NCBI RefSeq assembly: GCF_958450345.1
Contig: NC_088780.1
Location: forward strand, 95,368,226 to 95,432,225
Direction of reading: 5' to 3'
Length of the DNA: 64,000 nucleotides
Source: Calliphora vicina
Lineage: Eukaryota > Arthropoda > Insecta > Diptera > Calliphoridae
The notes under the pieces were generated by a model that was not told where the DNA came from, did no database searches, and saw nothing but the letters and a program-made list of their open reading frames with translations. A program made the translations under genes and the position numbers. This document shows, in pieces, positions 54,060-64,000 of the stretch (positions within the stretch are counted from its first letter, which is position 1; each line of letters begins with the position of its first letter).

Positions 54060-55960
54060 ACTGTTGGAACTAGACCTAAGACAACTCGTAGCTTCAACGA
54101 CTCCATTGAAGTGTTTGTGGTCCCATCTTTTCATTTGGTACATTTCGTCCTCCATTTCGTACGTAATTTTACAACAGCATCTTTTAACTCTTAATATGAG
54201 AAAAACATTTCAATATCTATTAAATAACTTTAAAGCCATAAACTATTTAATAAATTCTCTTGACATTTTTCTCCTCTTAAAGATGCTGTTCTATTCTCCA
54301 GGTAAGCTTTTATTAACATTTGTGTCTGGTCAATGTGTTAATGAGATTCAAGTATTTAGATGCAAAAGAATCATAAAATCTGGCACGTGACTTGAACCCC
54401 GTGACCACTTCTCATTGTGACAAGTATTGGGTCTCTTAGCAATTCATTTGTATCTTGAGTTTTATCTTATTTTTTGTTTGGCAAATATTTATTAACATTA
54501 ATTCAAACATTTAGTTACGTGTCATGTGTGACAGACATATAAAAACATTGTTTTAGCCTTAGGTTCAATTGCCCAAATTCAGTAAAAACTGCCTTGGCTG
54601 TATTCCTTACTAAAATATATAGAAAACTGGGTTGTTTTTTAAGATTCACAACAGATGTCCCGTTATGTTAATAATATAAAATTAAGGTAATTTCGCAGAT
54701 TAAAGTAGAAAATTGCTCGAAATTAAAGAAGGTAAACGAGCAATTTTCAAATTAAGCCTAGATAAATTTTGGCAAATTTCAATTGGAATAATTTTCTTTC
54801 TTTAAACATGTTTTGCCTACTTTTGCTTATTTTTTTGCATACATTGGTTACCTTAAGGTTTTCTATGTTTAAGTTTATTTTTACATAAATATTGTCGTTT
54901 ATAAGGATAAACAGTTTTGTTGTTTTTCTCTTTATGCCATATGTTGTCACATATTTACAACAATGTCCTTTTTATTTCCTCACTACTCATCTACGTTTTA
55001 TCCCCGAGGATAAAACTTTACCTATAATAAACTAGAATAATAATAGACTATCAGCCTACTCTTATGGACAGATCTCCCATAACATTCATGTGTGCCTTTT
55101 GTATTTAAATGTAACCCACCTTAGGGTGGGTTCTGCCTTAAAATTACTAAAAGCATTTACAAAAATCTTATTTATTTTATATATTTTTTTCTCAGTTTGG
55201 ATTTTTGTTCATATGGTTGTCAAGAATGAAAAAAAAAAACAGAACAGGAAAACAAAAGGTATATTGACACCAGGGGCATTTTGTATGGACAGTAGTTTTC
55301 ACATGCTCGTACACCCTAAACTACACATACACATTTTTATATGACTTTAGTTCGTCACATTTCATAAATATGCTTATGAATTGTCCTTTTTCATCTGACC
55401 AACCACCCACACTCACCTACTTAGCCGCAAAACCAACCCCTCGATGTCATCTCATAAGATCTACGTGTATGTGTGTGTTTTCGAAGAGTCCTTGTTATGA
55501 ACACCTTGTCGTTTATGAAATTCATAATTTGATTCAAGGGTAAATATGGACAACATTTTATTATAAAAACAATCCATGTAACAGAATGTGAATTTCCTTA
55601 AAGATGCTGTTGACGAGGTTGACGAGGATGACAATGGTGACAAAAATACATAACCAACCTTAATGTTGTTGGGTTATTTGCTGCACAGTGGAATCAATTC
55701 ATTTCAAAAACATTTTTCATTCGCCTTCAAACTGCATCAGCAGATCCAACGGAATTAGCATATTTGTTAGCATACATTTTGATATAAAAATAAAAGTATA
55801 TCAATGAACAATAAAAAAATGTGTTATTTATGTAGCATGGAACATTTTAACTTACCAAATTATTTTATTAGCATATAAAGTCTACAAAATGTTTTTAATA
55901 TTTAGTCTTCCTATTCCACATTTAATTTGTCTAGGTCTTTTATTATAAAAAATTCAGAAA
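54060..55960. other. No gene seen
   Basis: Open frames of up to 108 codons (54064-54390) show no similarity. 55085-55700 is richer in CA/GT words and looks single-copy. No splice-supported exon could be defined. Confidence 0.45.
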
Positions 55961-56378
55961 AAGTACAACAAATACCCACTTGAGGATTCTCACATGCTCA
56001 GGTCCATATAAACTTTATTCTACTTGAATTTATTCTCAATAACTTACAACCATTGTAATAGAAAATTTAAAAAGTACCATTAGAATTAAGGAAAGGTACC
56101 ATAAAATACCTTGAATTGTCACTCACTTATGACCACATATGCTTAATTTCATGTTTCTTGGTCCATTATTATAGAAAATTAAAAAAGTACCATTCGAATA
56201 AAGAAAATGTACAACAATCGGACCCATATAAGCTTTATTACATGATTCTAGTATCACTAGTGAACAAAATGCATAAAGTACTATTCTAGTAAAGAAAAAC
56301 TGCGATAAAGTCTTTCCATTGAATTTTCAATCACTCCAAAAGAGTTTTTAATAAATTTTAATGTGAAATTTATTCGTA

Positions 56379-56750
56379 ACTAGTTGACCGCCCCGGCTTC
56401 GCCCGGTAGCATTTACTAATGTTAGTTCTTCAAGTTTCTCCAACCCACGCACACCAGCCTGTTCTTTTTTATTTGCAAATAAAATATCTAAATTTGTACT
56501 GCATACTTTAGGGAGCTTTTTTATTACAGTTGACTGGACTCACAAAAAAAAAGAATTTCCGAGTTCTACCCGGAATTTTTTAATTTTTTTAAGACAGTCG
56601 ATCGGTATACTTTAAGGTGGGTGTTAGACTAATATTTTTGGGCGTTACAAACATCTGCACAAACGCATAATACCCTCCCCACTCCAGCCGTTCTCACGTG
56701 ATGACATAACATACATGGACCATTTCATTTTTATATATATATATATAGAT
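56379..56750 (+). mobile_element. G element with a T fragment inside
   Basis: Head CTAGTTGACCGCCCCGGCTT then CGCCCGG at 56380; tail CATTTCATTTTTATATATAT then ATATATAGA. Flanks read TTCGTAA| and |TTAAGTAGT, again A before and T after, without duplication. From about 56597 to 56694 a reversed T fragment (GTCGATCGGTATACTTTAAG to TACCCTCCCC) sits in it. The G sequence resumes with CAGCCGTTCTCACGTGATGA. Confidence 0.7.
56597..56694 (-). mobile_element. T 5' fragment nested in a G element
   Basis: Matches 3893-3978 (GATCGGTATACTTTAAGGTG, GGGCGTTACAAACATCTGCA, AATACCCTCCCC). Confidence 0.7.
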
Positions 56751-57889
56751 TAAGTAGTAGGATTTTAATGAAAACCATAATAGAGTTTTCCCACCTTAAA
56801 AAAGGTACACCTATTTTTTGTTCAATACTGAATGAAATTTAAATAAATGAAAATTCAGAATTTTTCACAGGATAGATTTCCGCTAGTGGAAATTCTTGAT
56901 TTTTATTTTAGAAAAGTTTTCCTTAATAAAAAATGCGAAATATTCCTTATTGAAGTAAATTTTTACAATTTATATTGTTTTTTTATTGACCACTTGTGTA
57001 TGCTTAATTTCATAATTCTAGGTACATTATTAAAGAAAATTCAAAAAGTACTATTAGAAGATCGAAAAAGTACCTATAGTTCAGTTCTCATATTTTGGTA
57101 TCTAAATATTGTAACCTATTCCTAACTATAACTTCACTCAGATATATATCAGCTAACTTTAATGTCTATAAGTTAAATAATTTAAAATATTAAAAAAGTA
57201 CCATTAGGAGAAAAGTACCAATTTCCCTTTTCCTCCTTGAACACCCCTCAAGTTCGAAATTTAAAAATATTCCATTTTGCCAAAATTGTTTAAGCTACAG
57301 ACATGTCTCAAACGATTAAATTCTGAGTTAATGTTAATCAAGAAAAAATTGTTTAAAAAAATTACAAAACTGTTTCCCGGATTTGGCCCAATATACACCT
57401 TGGCACTCGAATTCAAAATAAAATACTGTATGCATCCAGGAACCAATCTTAAAAATTTTATAAAAAATGTCTTAATGATTTTAAATAAAATATATATTCC
57501 CATTTTTATCCCCTTTTTGGTACCATTTTTTATCCCCGTTGTGGTTGTAAAATTTTATTCAAATAAATTTCTGTATATATCTATATAAATTTATAGAAAA
57601 ACATATTTCATGAAAAAAGTACCAAAAATCGAATTTACAAAAAGTACCAAATTCTTATTTGTTATTTTTTTTTTGATAAGTAAAGAATACGATTTAAAAT
57701 TTGGTTATATGTTTATTGGTTTAAAAGATACATAGGGTGCCAAAAAAATACAGTTTTTAGCCGTTTTCTCCAAAAAAAGGTTCGATTTTCGAAAAAGTAC
57801 CAAACAGCTGTCAGGTTATTTTCAACAAGCATTTAATTTTCTATAGATTAGATGTAGCTTGGGCGACATCTAAAAATGTTTCCGACAAA

Positions 57890-58110
57890 TTTTTTTAATT
57901 CAGTGAACATATTTCTGTTTAATTCAATATACAAAGTTTTGGTTGAGCTAACCGCATTTACTGCTAATGAAATTAATCAGTCTAATTGATAGAATTTTTC
58001 AATTATGGCTGAACAATTTTTGTTGGAGTAAAAAAAATTCGGTTATTTAAGATGTGACAACTGATTTTCTGTTGCTAATATCGAAACGAATCATTTGATT
58101 CTATATGTGC
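57890..58110. mobile_element. Possible degenerate M2 MITE
   Basis: TGACAACTGATTTTCTGTTG, GCTAATATCGAAACGAATCA-TTTGATTCTAT and TTATGGCTGAACAATTTT resemble the interior of M2 copies. Ends are not clear. Confidence 0.4.
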
Positions 58111-58119
58111 AAAATTAAT

Positions 58120-58564
58120 GCTGTAACTTTAAAAATAAAGCTTAAAAAGAAATTCCTGAACTGAGGAATTTATCCGAATCCAATATTGCTCTTAAGGAAT
58201 ATATTTTTGATAAACTATGAATTTGTATTGAAAATTTATGCCTTTGTTTTTTTTTTAAAAAAATAGTATTTTCATATATTTAACTAGATAAGTACTTTAA
58301 AAAATTTTAAATAAAGCAAAAAAATCTGAAATAAATAAATCTAACAGCGCCTATGATAAACTCACTCACTACTGCAACCGCAGCCATTATTTATAAACAG
58401 TGCCATCTTCATTCTAGTATCCTCGATTGCTCTTAACGGACAAAACTAGTATAATCGAATTCTAGAGCTTTCGATGTTAATATTAGCAGCTTAAACAGTT
58501 AGTGTTGCCATACTTACAAACAATGCTGATAACTGCATGCTATCAATATTGGTGATAAGCAGGG
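58120..58564. other. No gene seen
   Basis: AT-rich, no similarity. Confidence 0.4.
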
Positions 58565-59090
58565 AAACCAGAAATATGCTCTAAAAAAAACGTTTTAAGC
58601 ACTTTAAATATGCAGTAAAAACATTAAAATATACTCTTAAAAAACAAACTTTTACATAATTTTTGACCAAAAAATATACTTTTATTTAAAAGAATCCATA
58701 TAATTAATTTCTAAAAAGGTAAAGTAGCATAAAATAAACAAAAATAACAAGAACTAAAAAGTATAACAAAAAATAAATACAACATAAAAACAAAAGTCCT
58801 CGAAAGGTATTTTTTGATGATATTTTATATAAATATTAAGTCACTTCTTCAATTACGATTACTATTGCAACTACAAAATGTTGACTTAAATTTTCAAATA
58901 AAAATCGTTGTCTATTGGATCTGAAAAAATTTGTATACATAGAAAATGTTCTTTCGACATTAATTGATGTTATAGGAGCAAATTTATAAGATAATATATC
59001 TTTAACACTTAGAATGGTTAAGTTTGAATTTGAACTAAGATTTGATATAAAATCTGTAAGTAAAGTAAAAATCTGTAACACAATTGCGAC
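58565..59090 (-). pseudogene. hAT-like transposase C-terminus and possible element end
   Basis: On the minus strand (59081-58836) an open 81-codon stretch reads VKDILSYKFAPITSINVERT then FSMYTNFFRSNRQRFLFENL and SQHFVVA. The run I-T-S-x-x-V-E-R-x-F-S-x-Y-x-x-x-x-x-x-N-R-x-R is the C-terminal dimerisation signature of hAT-type proteins (CGGBP1/BED-like relatives). At 58561 CAGGGAAACCAGAAATATGC looks like a hAT terminus (CAGGG). The opposite terminus and an 8-bp duplication were not found, so this is a partial element. Confidence 0.65.
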
Positions 59091-59099
59091 GCTGCTGAG

Positions 59100-60584
59100 G
59101 GTTATGTGAGGTCCATCGTCAAAAAATAAAATAGTCTGCTACGCCTATTTGAAATTACATGTCAATCTGACCTCTTGGTCAGAAATTAACTCTAAAAATA
59201 TCTTTAACAGTTCCAAAACAAATACATACTAAAAATAATGCGGCATATTTTAGTATATCCTTACCCACTGTTCCTTTAGTTTCTTTAAAGATATCTCACC
59301 GCACATTTCCATTTCCACATCTACATACAACTACCTCATATATGTAAGTATGTATTAAGTTACAAAACATTTGGTCAGCATAAAATATTTGATTTCATCA
59401 TAAATACCTTCTCTTATTTTCATGCCTTATAAAATCTTTGGCAATTCACAAGATACAATCGTCGTATACAAAAGAAACTCCAAAAAAAAATATGGAAATA
59501 TAATTTCTATTGTTATGCTTTAATACAATATTTTGCTTATAAACATATTTTTATTTATTTAGGTCCGTTACTCTCTCACTCCAACACCCCTTGCAAAAGT
59601 ACAAATGTCCTTCATACGGTCTCAAAAGTAAAACTAAATTTTCTTGCAATAAACTAAATTCTATATTAAAGGTATTTATTTGTTTGCTAACTATTACTAT
59701 TTGGTCAAAGAGTTGGAGAGCTGAGTTTTTGTGTGAACACAGCTGCAATTTATTATTAAAGGTAAAATTTGTTTATTATTTTTAATATGACTGGGGTGAT
59801 GTTGAAAGTTTCAGGGGGAGGCCATTCATTTGTAAGAAGAGTTTATTTGCAGTAAAATTCTTGTAGTTTATGATGCTTTAAATAACAGTAACAGAAGGTA
59901 AACTTAATTTTCGATAATATGAAAATAAAATGGATTGCAATAAAGTTTTACTTTAGCCTTTTTAGGGGAAATTTATAAAAAAGAAGGTTAAATGAATACT
60001 ATTTAAACATTTTTAAAGAACATTTTATATGGCAGCCTAAAAGCAGACAGCATTGAGCAACTATTTGAAATTGTGCTGAAACTCTATTTTACTTGTACAG
60101 TGGGGCAGGATCAAAATATTTTGGAAATAACTGCCTGATCCGATTGACATACGCGTAGCAGTATGCATTTTGATATAAATCCGCCCACTACTATTACTAT
60201 GTTAAAATTGTTTTTTCCAGTCAGCTCGGTTTTTATATTCACATTACATAACCTATTTTTTATGTTTTTTTTTTCTAAATTTAGTGTAATTCAGCTTAGA
60301 ATGTGAAATTGTTTTGGCATGAAACTGTTCTACGTAAACATATGTTTCTTTTGAGTATAATAATTCTGCTGGATGCTTTGGAATATTTGTCTGATTTTTC
60401 AAGAATGTTGAAACTTGACTCTTTTAGATTTATCCTCAATAAAATTTTGTATTCCGAAAATTCAGTAAATATGTTTTTTAAATATCGAAAATTTTATATT
60501 TACGTAATATACATCGTTTTTGGCGAAAATGTCTTCAAATTTGTATCAAAGTGATATCAAAAACACAAAATTTTCTTATTAGAT
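59100..60584. other. No gene seen; CAGTGGGGCAG terminus at 60096
   Basis: TACAGTGGGGCAGGATCAAA at 60094 followed by GGAAATAACTG matches the terminus at 375 (reverse). Otherwise no similarity. Confidence 0.4.
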
Positions 60585-60587
60585 TTA

Positions 60588-61173
60588 GGCCCGTTTTCTG
60601 AATGCATCGACAAACTGCCTGTTACTAAATGTCGACATAAATTTATTAGGCCGATAAACTGTCCGTTAACAAATTTTGGTTTTCTTAATATACCGACAAA
60701 ATGGCAATACCTCTCAAAATAGATGTGAAAGTTGAGAACCCTGCCTTCAAGTGACGACATGTTTACATAAATCAGCTGTTTAATGTGGCCATCGACAGCC
60801 GGAATCTTTTGAAAAATTCATTATCCTTCATGTCTGCCAGGTAGTTAGGCCTGGCATGATAAACTCTTTCAGCATTCACTTGGAACTCATGTTCTTCGAG
60901 TTCATCCTCCATCAAATTAACGTTAATTCCACTATTAAACTTTTTTTTTTGTAAAATCTATTTAATTTCGTTTACAAAAACACAAACACATACAAACTAT
61001 GAACAGCAGTCAGCTGATTGAATTTATCTGTACAATAAAAAAATAATTGGCAGATGAGGTCGGGTTAGCTTTGCGACAGAATAGAAGCAAATGAAACATT
61101 GAGAAAACCAATTTTCTTTAATCTTCAGTTTTTCGTTGGAAAAAAAGTTAATCACCTAATGAGAAAACGGCCC
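60588..61173 (-). mobile_element. PIF/Harbinger-like element, deletion derivative, TTA target
   Basis: Left GGCCCGTTTTCTGAATGCAT, right inverse GGGCCGTTTTCTCATTAGGT, with TTA outside both (60585-60587, 61174-61176). The 3-bp TWA duplication is the PIF/Harbinger rule. It carries a transposase N-terminal piece on the minus strand (60772-60912). Confidence 0.8.
60772..60912 (-). pseudogene. HARBI1-like transposase N-terminal remnant
   Basis: 46 codons from ATG at 60912: MEDELEEHEFQVNAERVYHA, RPNYLADMKDNEFFKRFRLS, MATLNS and stop. The pattern E-R-V-Y-x-x-R-x-N-Y then D-x-x-F-x-x-R-F-R-L-S is the usual N-terminal segment of HARBI1-type nucleases in insects, just before the DDE core. The catalytic part is deleted, consistent with the short element around it. 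Confidence 0.75.
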
Positions 61174-61204
61174 TTAGTTTATTTTATAGAAAAAGATAAC
61201 TTTT

Positions 61205-61300
61205 AACATATACATATGGGGGATTTTATGCCAAGTGAACCAACTTTTAAATCGATGTCTTCGATTGGGATGAAATTTATACCCAGGTTAGACCCAATGG
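61205..61300. repeat. Dispersed repeat with GGGGGATTTTATGCCAAGTGA
   Basis: ATATGGGGGATTTTATGCCA then AGTGAACCAACTTTTAAATC and GATGTCTTCGATTGGGATGA match 28810-28900. Confidence 0.5.
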
Positions 61301-61432
61301 ATAGTAATTCAGATAAAATTTTTCAAACATACTTTTGAAGTTTGAGTAAATATATTTGTTTACCGTTTTTATAGCCTTCTCCACAACAAGTGGCGAATGA
61401 AGGTATATATAAGTTTTTCCTTCCGTGTGTAA

Positions 61433-61637
61433 CCCCCTGTCTATACTTGACAAAATATTTATTATAACAATTAATGACGTTTGTTGTCAAGACAAAGTTG
61501 TCTGTGCAAAAGCACTAACAATTTTGTCATAACGAAGCAATAATACTAATAAATGGAGACTATGCTGGATAATTTTTTATCGTGACAACAATTTTGACGT
61601 TTATTATGATAAAAATTTATCAGGTATAGACAGGGGG
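61433..61637. mobile_element. 205-bp MITE, TAA target (Harbinger-like)
   Basis: CCCCCTGTCTATACTTGACA at the left and inverse CCCCCTGTCTATACCTGATA at the right; inverse pairing continues (AACGTCAAAATTGTTGTCA). TAA flanks both ends (61430-61432, 61638-61640). The homologous copy at 30290 shows the empty site GTGTAACATTGAG (read in reverse), confirming a 3-bp duplication. Termini differ from the 60588 element. Confidence 0.85.
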
Positions 61638-62222
61638 TAACATTGAGAAATATTCATCTGAAACATATATAAAGTTTCTCCAAAACCCCCATATCTTTTC
61701 CAAGCTTAGCAGGGTTGTGTTTGAAAAATAGTTTTTTTCCTACAAAATGTTACATTTAGAAAACTGGAAGTTATTTGAGGTTATTCTCTAATGAAAATTG
61801 TTAAATTTAATCAAGCTAATTCATTTAAAGTTTGAAGTTGCTGATGAGTTATGCAAAGTTTAAAACATTTCCAACATCTCTCAAAAATATTTATTTTACA
61901 TTTTATTAATTTTCATCTAAAAATAATTAAGTAGTTTGCTAAATATTAAATGCAGTTCATTTGATATATAAAACAGTATATCTAATTCTTTATTATACTT
62001 TAAAATAGTGCATGCAAATCACAGACCTTGTAAAATATATCTCTTATGTTATTCAAGTCAAAGACAGCTTACTATGCACTTCTCATTTTTATACCCTTCA
62101 GCTTCGTGAGAAGGGTATATATAAGTTTGTCATTCCGTTTGTAATTTCTACATTTTTCATTTCCGACCCTATAAAGTATATATATTCTGGATCCTTATAG
62201 ATAGCGGAGTCGATTAAGCCAT

Positions 62223-62272
62223 GTCCGTCTGTCTGTCTGTCTGTCTGTCCGTCTGTCTGTCTGTCTGTCTGT
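62223..62272. repeat. (GTCT)n microsatellite
   Basis: GTCTGTCTGTCTGTCTGTCC then GTCTGTCTGTCTGTCTGTCT inside the mini-me-like element. Confidence 0.95.
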
Positions 62273-62581
62273 TGAAATCAGTTTTCTGAAGACCCCAGAT
62301 ATCTTCGGGATCCAAATCTTCAATAATTCTGTCAGACATGCTTTCGAGAATTTTGCTATTTAAAATCAGCAAAATCGGTCCACAAATGGCTGAGATATGA
62401 GGAAAAAACCAAGACAACCTCGATTTTTGACCAATTTTTGACCTATATCTGGATTACTAAGACATTAATATAGACAATATGGATATCTAATGATAGATAT
62501 TTCAAAGACATTTGCAACGACGTATATAAGACCATATTAAGTTGGACCTACAATGGGTCAAAATCGGGAAAAAAAATTTTT

Positions 62582-62840
62582 AACCCGAATTTTTTTTTTC
62601 AAAAAAAAAATTTTTAAAAACCAAAAAAAATTTTTTAAAATTTAAAAAAAAAAATTTTAAATTTAAAAAAAAAAATTTAAATTTAAAAAAAAAAAAATTT
62701 TAAATAAATTAACCCGATTTTTTTTTTTTCAAAAAAAAAATTTTTAAAAACCAAAAAAAATTTTTTAAAATTTAAAAAAAAAAAATTTTAAATTTAAAAA
62801 AAAAAAATTTAAATTTAAAAAAAAAAAAATTTAAAATAAA
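62582..62840. repeat. Tandem duplication of an A/T homopolymer block
   Basis: Two near-identical blocks of about 128 bp, each beginning AACCCGATTTTTTTTTT and running through TTTTTAAAAACCAAAAAAAA and alternating A- and T-runs. The junction is at about 62710. Confidence 0.8.
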
Positions 62841-63179
62841 TTTTTTTCCAAAAAATTAAAAAAAACAACTAAAAAAAAATTAAATTTTGTTTACCTAAAA
62901 ATATTTAAAATTTTGAAGTATAATTTGGTGAAGGGTATATAAGATTCGGCACAGCCGAATATAGCACTCTTACTTGTTTCATGTTACTTTGGTTTATTGT
63001 TGTTTTTTTACTTCAGCTACCACTCACTCAATGTTCGTGCTACATTCAACTAATTTGAATGACTCTGTGCGCGTTCATAAATTAGAAACTACAGCGTTCA
63101 CAGAGTCCATTATAGAGAGTCCAATGGAGTTTTTACTAAAAAATAAATTTTTTATTACTAAATTAATTTTTCACTAAAA

Positions 63180-63600
63180 ATTTATTTTTAACAATTTTTG
63201 AGTTAAAACATTTATTTTGATATATATTCCAGTCGCATCCCTCTACGAGACCAAAAAGCTCTTAAAAGAATAGACCTAAGCTTTCTTTAGAGCAAAACTA
63301 AATTAAACAAAACGGCCCATTTTGGAAAATAAAGTTAGATTTAGCAAAAAAAATATCAAAAATGATATGTCTTGAGTTACAAAATATTTTTCATAGATAT
63401 TCCACTCCCATTACACTAAGTGACCAAATAGTTCTTCAAGGAACTATTGAAAAAAAAGTCAAAAAATTTTTGATTTCGGAAAAAAAAGGTTAAAAATTTT
63501 TTATATTTTTTTCGAAATATTGAAGAAATATCTATTTAAACTATTTGGGACACATTTTGCCAAAATATCAAACTCAATTTGTTTATTTTAGGACATTATT
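63180..63600. repeat. Dispersed repeat related to 23190 and 38090
   Basis: ACATTTATTTTGATATATAT, AGACCTAAGCTTTCTTTAGA and ACTATTTGGGACACATTTTG recur at 28930, 23360 and 38160. Confidence 0.45.
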
Positions 63601-63659
63601 ACAATAATAGCTGACCGTTTGAATCCCCCAATTATTTTTCTTGGGGGAAAAATAATTAA

Positions 63660-64000
63660 TATAAAATACCACCAACAAATTTTTAGCTTGTTCGAAGAAG
63701 GGCAACCCGTGCCGACTTTCGATTTAGTTTTGAGGTGCATTTACAAAGGGAAAAAATGCATTTTTTTTCATTTTTTTTTTTTTAATTTTGCTATTAAGTA
63801 ATTACTTTAGCAATTTAATTTAAAAGAATCGAAATGTGTATGTAATTCTCGTTCTAATGAGACATAAAAGAAAAAAATTGGTTAAAAAATTTTAAAGTTA
63901 TTAAAAAATCGCCAGGCCATTAACGTGTCTCAGGCCACTAGAACAAGAAACTTAGGAACAAAATTAACATATTTTGAGAAATATTTAAATAAGAGCTTAT
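63660..64000 (+). mobile_element. FB1 arm, running off the window end
   Basis: AACCCGTGCCGACTTTCGAT, GAGGTGCATTTACAAAGGGA, AAAAGAATCGAAATGTGTAT, GTTCTAATGAGACATAAAAG and GGCCATTAACGTGTCTCAGG follow the FB1 left arm in order. The first part differs from the 7761 copy, so it may be a subfamily. Confidence 0.7.

Larger units (their letters stand above)
55965..57810. repeat. Degenerate tandem region with AAAAAGTACCA words
   Basis: Units of about 100-150 bp recur: CACTTATGACCACATATGCT with TTAATTTCAT, CTTGGTCCATTATTATAG or CTAGGTACATTATTAAAG, AAAATTxAAAAAGTACCATT, and GAAAATGTACAACAAT or GAAAAAGTACC. AAAAAGTACCA continues at 57618-57660 and 57795. A G element interrupts it at 56379-56750. ORFs inside are not convincing. 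Confidence 0.6.
62090..62979 (+). mobile_element. mini-me-like T element with (GTCT)n
   Basis: 5' hairpin TATACCCTTCAGCTTCGTGA then GAAGGGTATATATAAG, CCGACCCTATAAAGTATATA, GCGGAGTCGATTAAGCCATG, (GTCT)n at 62223-62272, and 3' hairpin ATTCGGCACAGCCGAATATA then GCACTCTTACTTGTTT. This order is that of Drosophila mini-me/DINE-1 DNA. It interrupts the T-related element; compared with 29803-30290 the target site CTTCTCATTTTT shows no duplication. Non-coding. Confidence 0.8.
61370..63015 (-). mobile_element. T-related element, copy 2, with two insertions
   Basis: Homologous in reverse to 29803-30290 from TAACATTGAGAAATATTC to GACAGCTTACTATGCACTTC and, after the 62090-62979 insertion, TACTTTGGTTTATTGTTGTT. 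The left edge GCCTTCTCCACAACAAGTGG then CGAATGAAGGTATATATAAG resembles a T 5' hairpin. Confidence 0.65.

Noticed and set aside
54064..54390. 108-codon ORF
   Set aside because: No similarity, and length is within chance for AT-rich DNA in a window this size.

Overview
The window looks like AT-rich intergenic or intronic DNA from a higher fly (Diptera). A calyptrate such as a blow fly, house fly or relative is my best guess. I infer this from the base composition, the dipteran transposable elements (LOA/Bilbo-type and Jockey-type retrotransposons, mariner, Tc1, pogo, hAT, PIF/Harbinger, piggyBac-like elements) and the abundant short elements that start TATACCCT and end TTACTTGTTTTT, with (GTCY)n microsatellites, as in fly DINE-1/mini-me DNA. 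I found no intact host protein-coding exon, no tRNA, no rRNA and no CRISPR array. All names such as T, FB1, G, S, M1 and M2 are local to this annotation.

Layout. 1-5.9 kb: ends of short elements, a reverse-oriented T element carrying a nested G element, and unique-looking DNA. 6.7-9.8 kb: a Tc1 fragment next to a second transposase pseudogene, split by a 1.8-kb foldback element (FB1) with a 9-bp target duplication; FB1's centre holds a 105-bp TTAA-flanked hairpin. 10.9-13.6 kb: two fragments of one mariner-like transposase family around unique DNA. 13.8-17 kb: T elements and a pair of inverted TTAA-type elements with five GTGGTTA hairpins. 18.9-21.4 kb: a 5'-truncated RT/RNase H retrotransposon carrying an inverted copy of part of its own RT region. 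21.8-22.8 kb: a G-type head followed by tandem S units. 23.2-28.6 kb: a mariner pseudogene and foldbacks FB2 and FB3, each with a T element in its loop or arm. 29.3-32.4 kb: a T element broken by another T-related element and by a 1.79-kb DNA transposon with an 8-bp duplication and a nearly continuous 370-codon frame. 34.6-36.9 kb: two MITEs and a lone FB1 arm. 38.8-41.3 kb: a T element broken by a Tc1 deletion derivative, itself broken by an unusual element built of TGAAATAACTCCCAA iterons. 43.4-45.0 kb: a 30-bp minisatellite. 45.1-47.5 kb: an S array carrying an FB1 arm, a Jockey 3' end and a MITE. 50.4-53.9 kb: a TTAA MITE, a ZMYM1-like hAT pseudogene, two 8-bp-TSD MITEs (a third copy lies at 41.5 kb) and a pogo derivative. 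56-57.8 kb: an AAAGTACCA tandem region with a G element. 58.6-63 kb: a hAT C-terminal fragment, a Harbinger derivative and a T-type element with two insertions. The last 340 bases are an FB1 arm that runs off the end.

Nothing here forms an operon or pathway. The value lies in the insertion record: in several places a second copy of the host repeat shows the empty site, so the insertion chemistry (no TSD, TA, TAA, TTAA, 8 bp, 9 bp) can be read directly. No expressed function is claimed for any element. Long stretches without recognisable content are listed as such.
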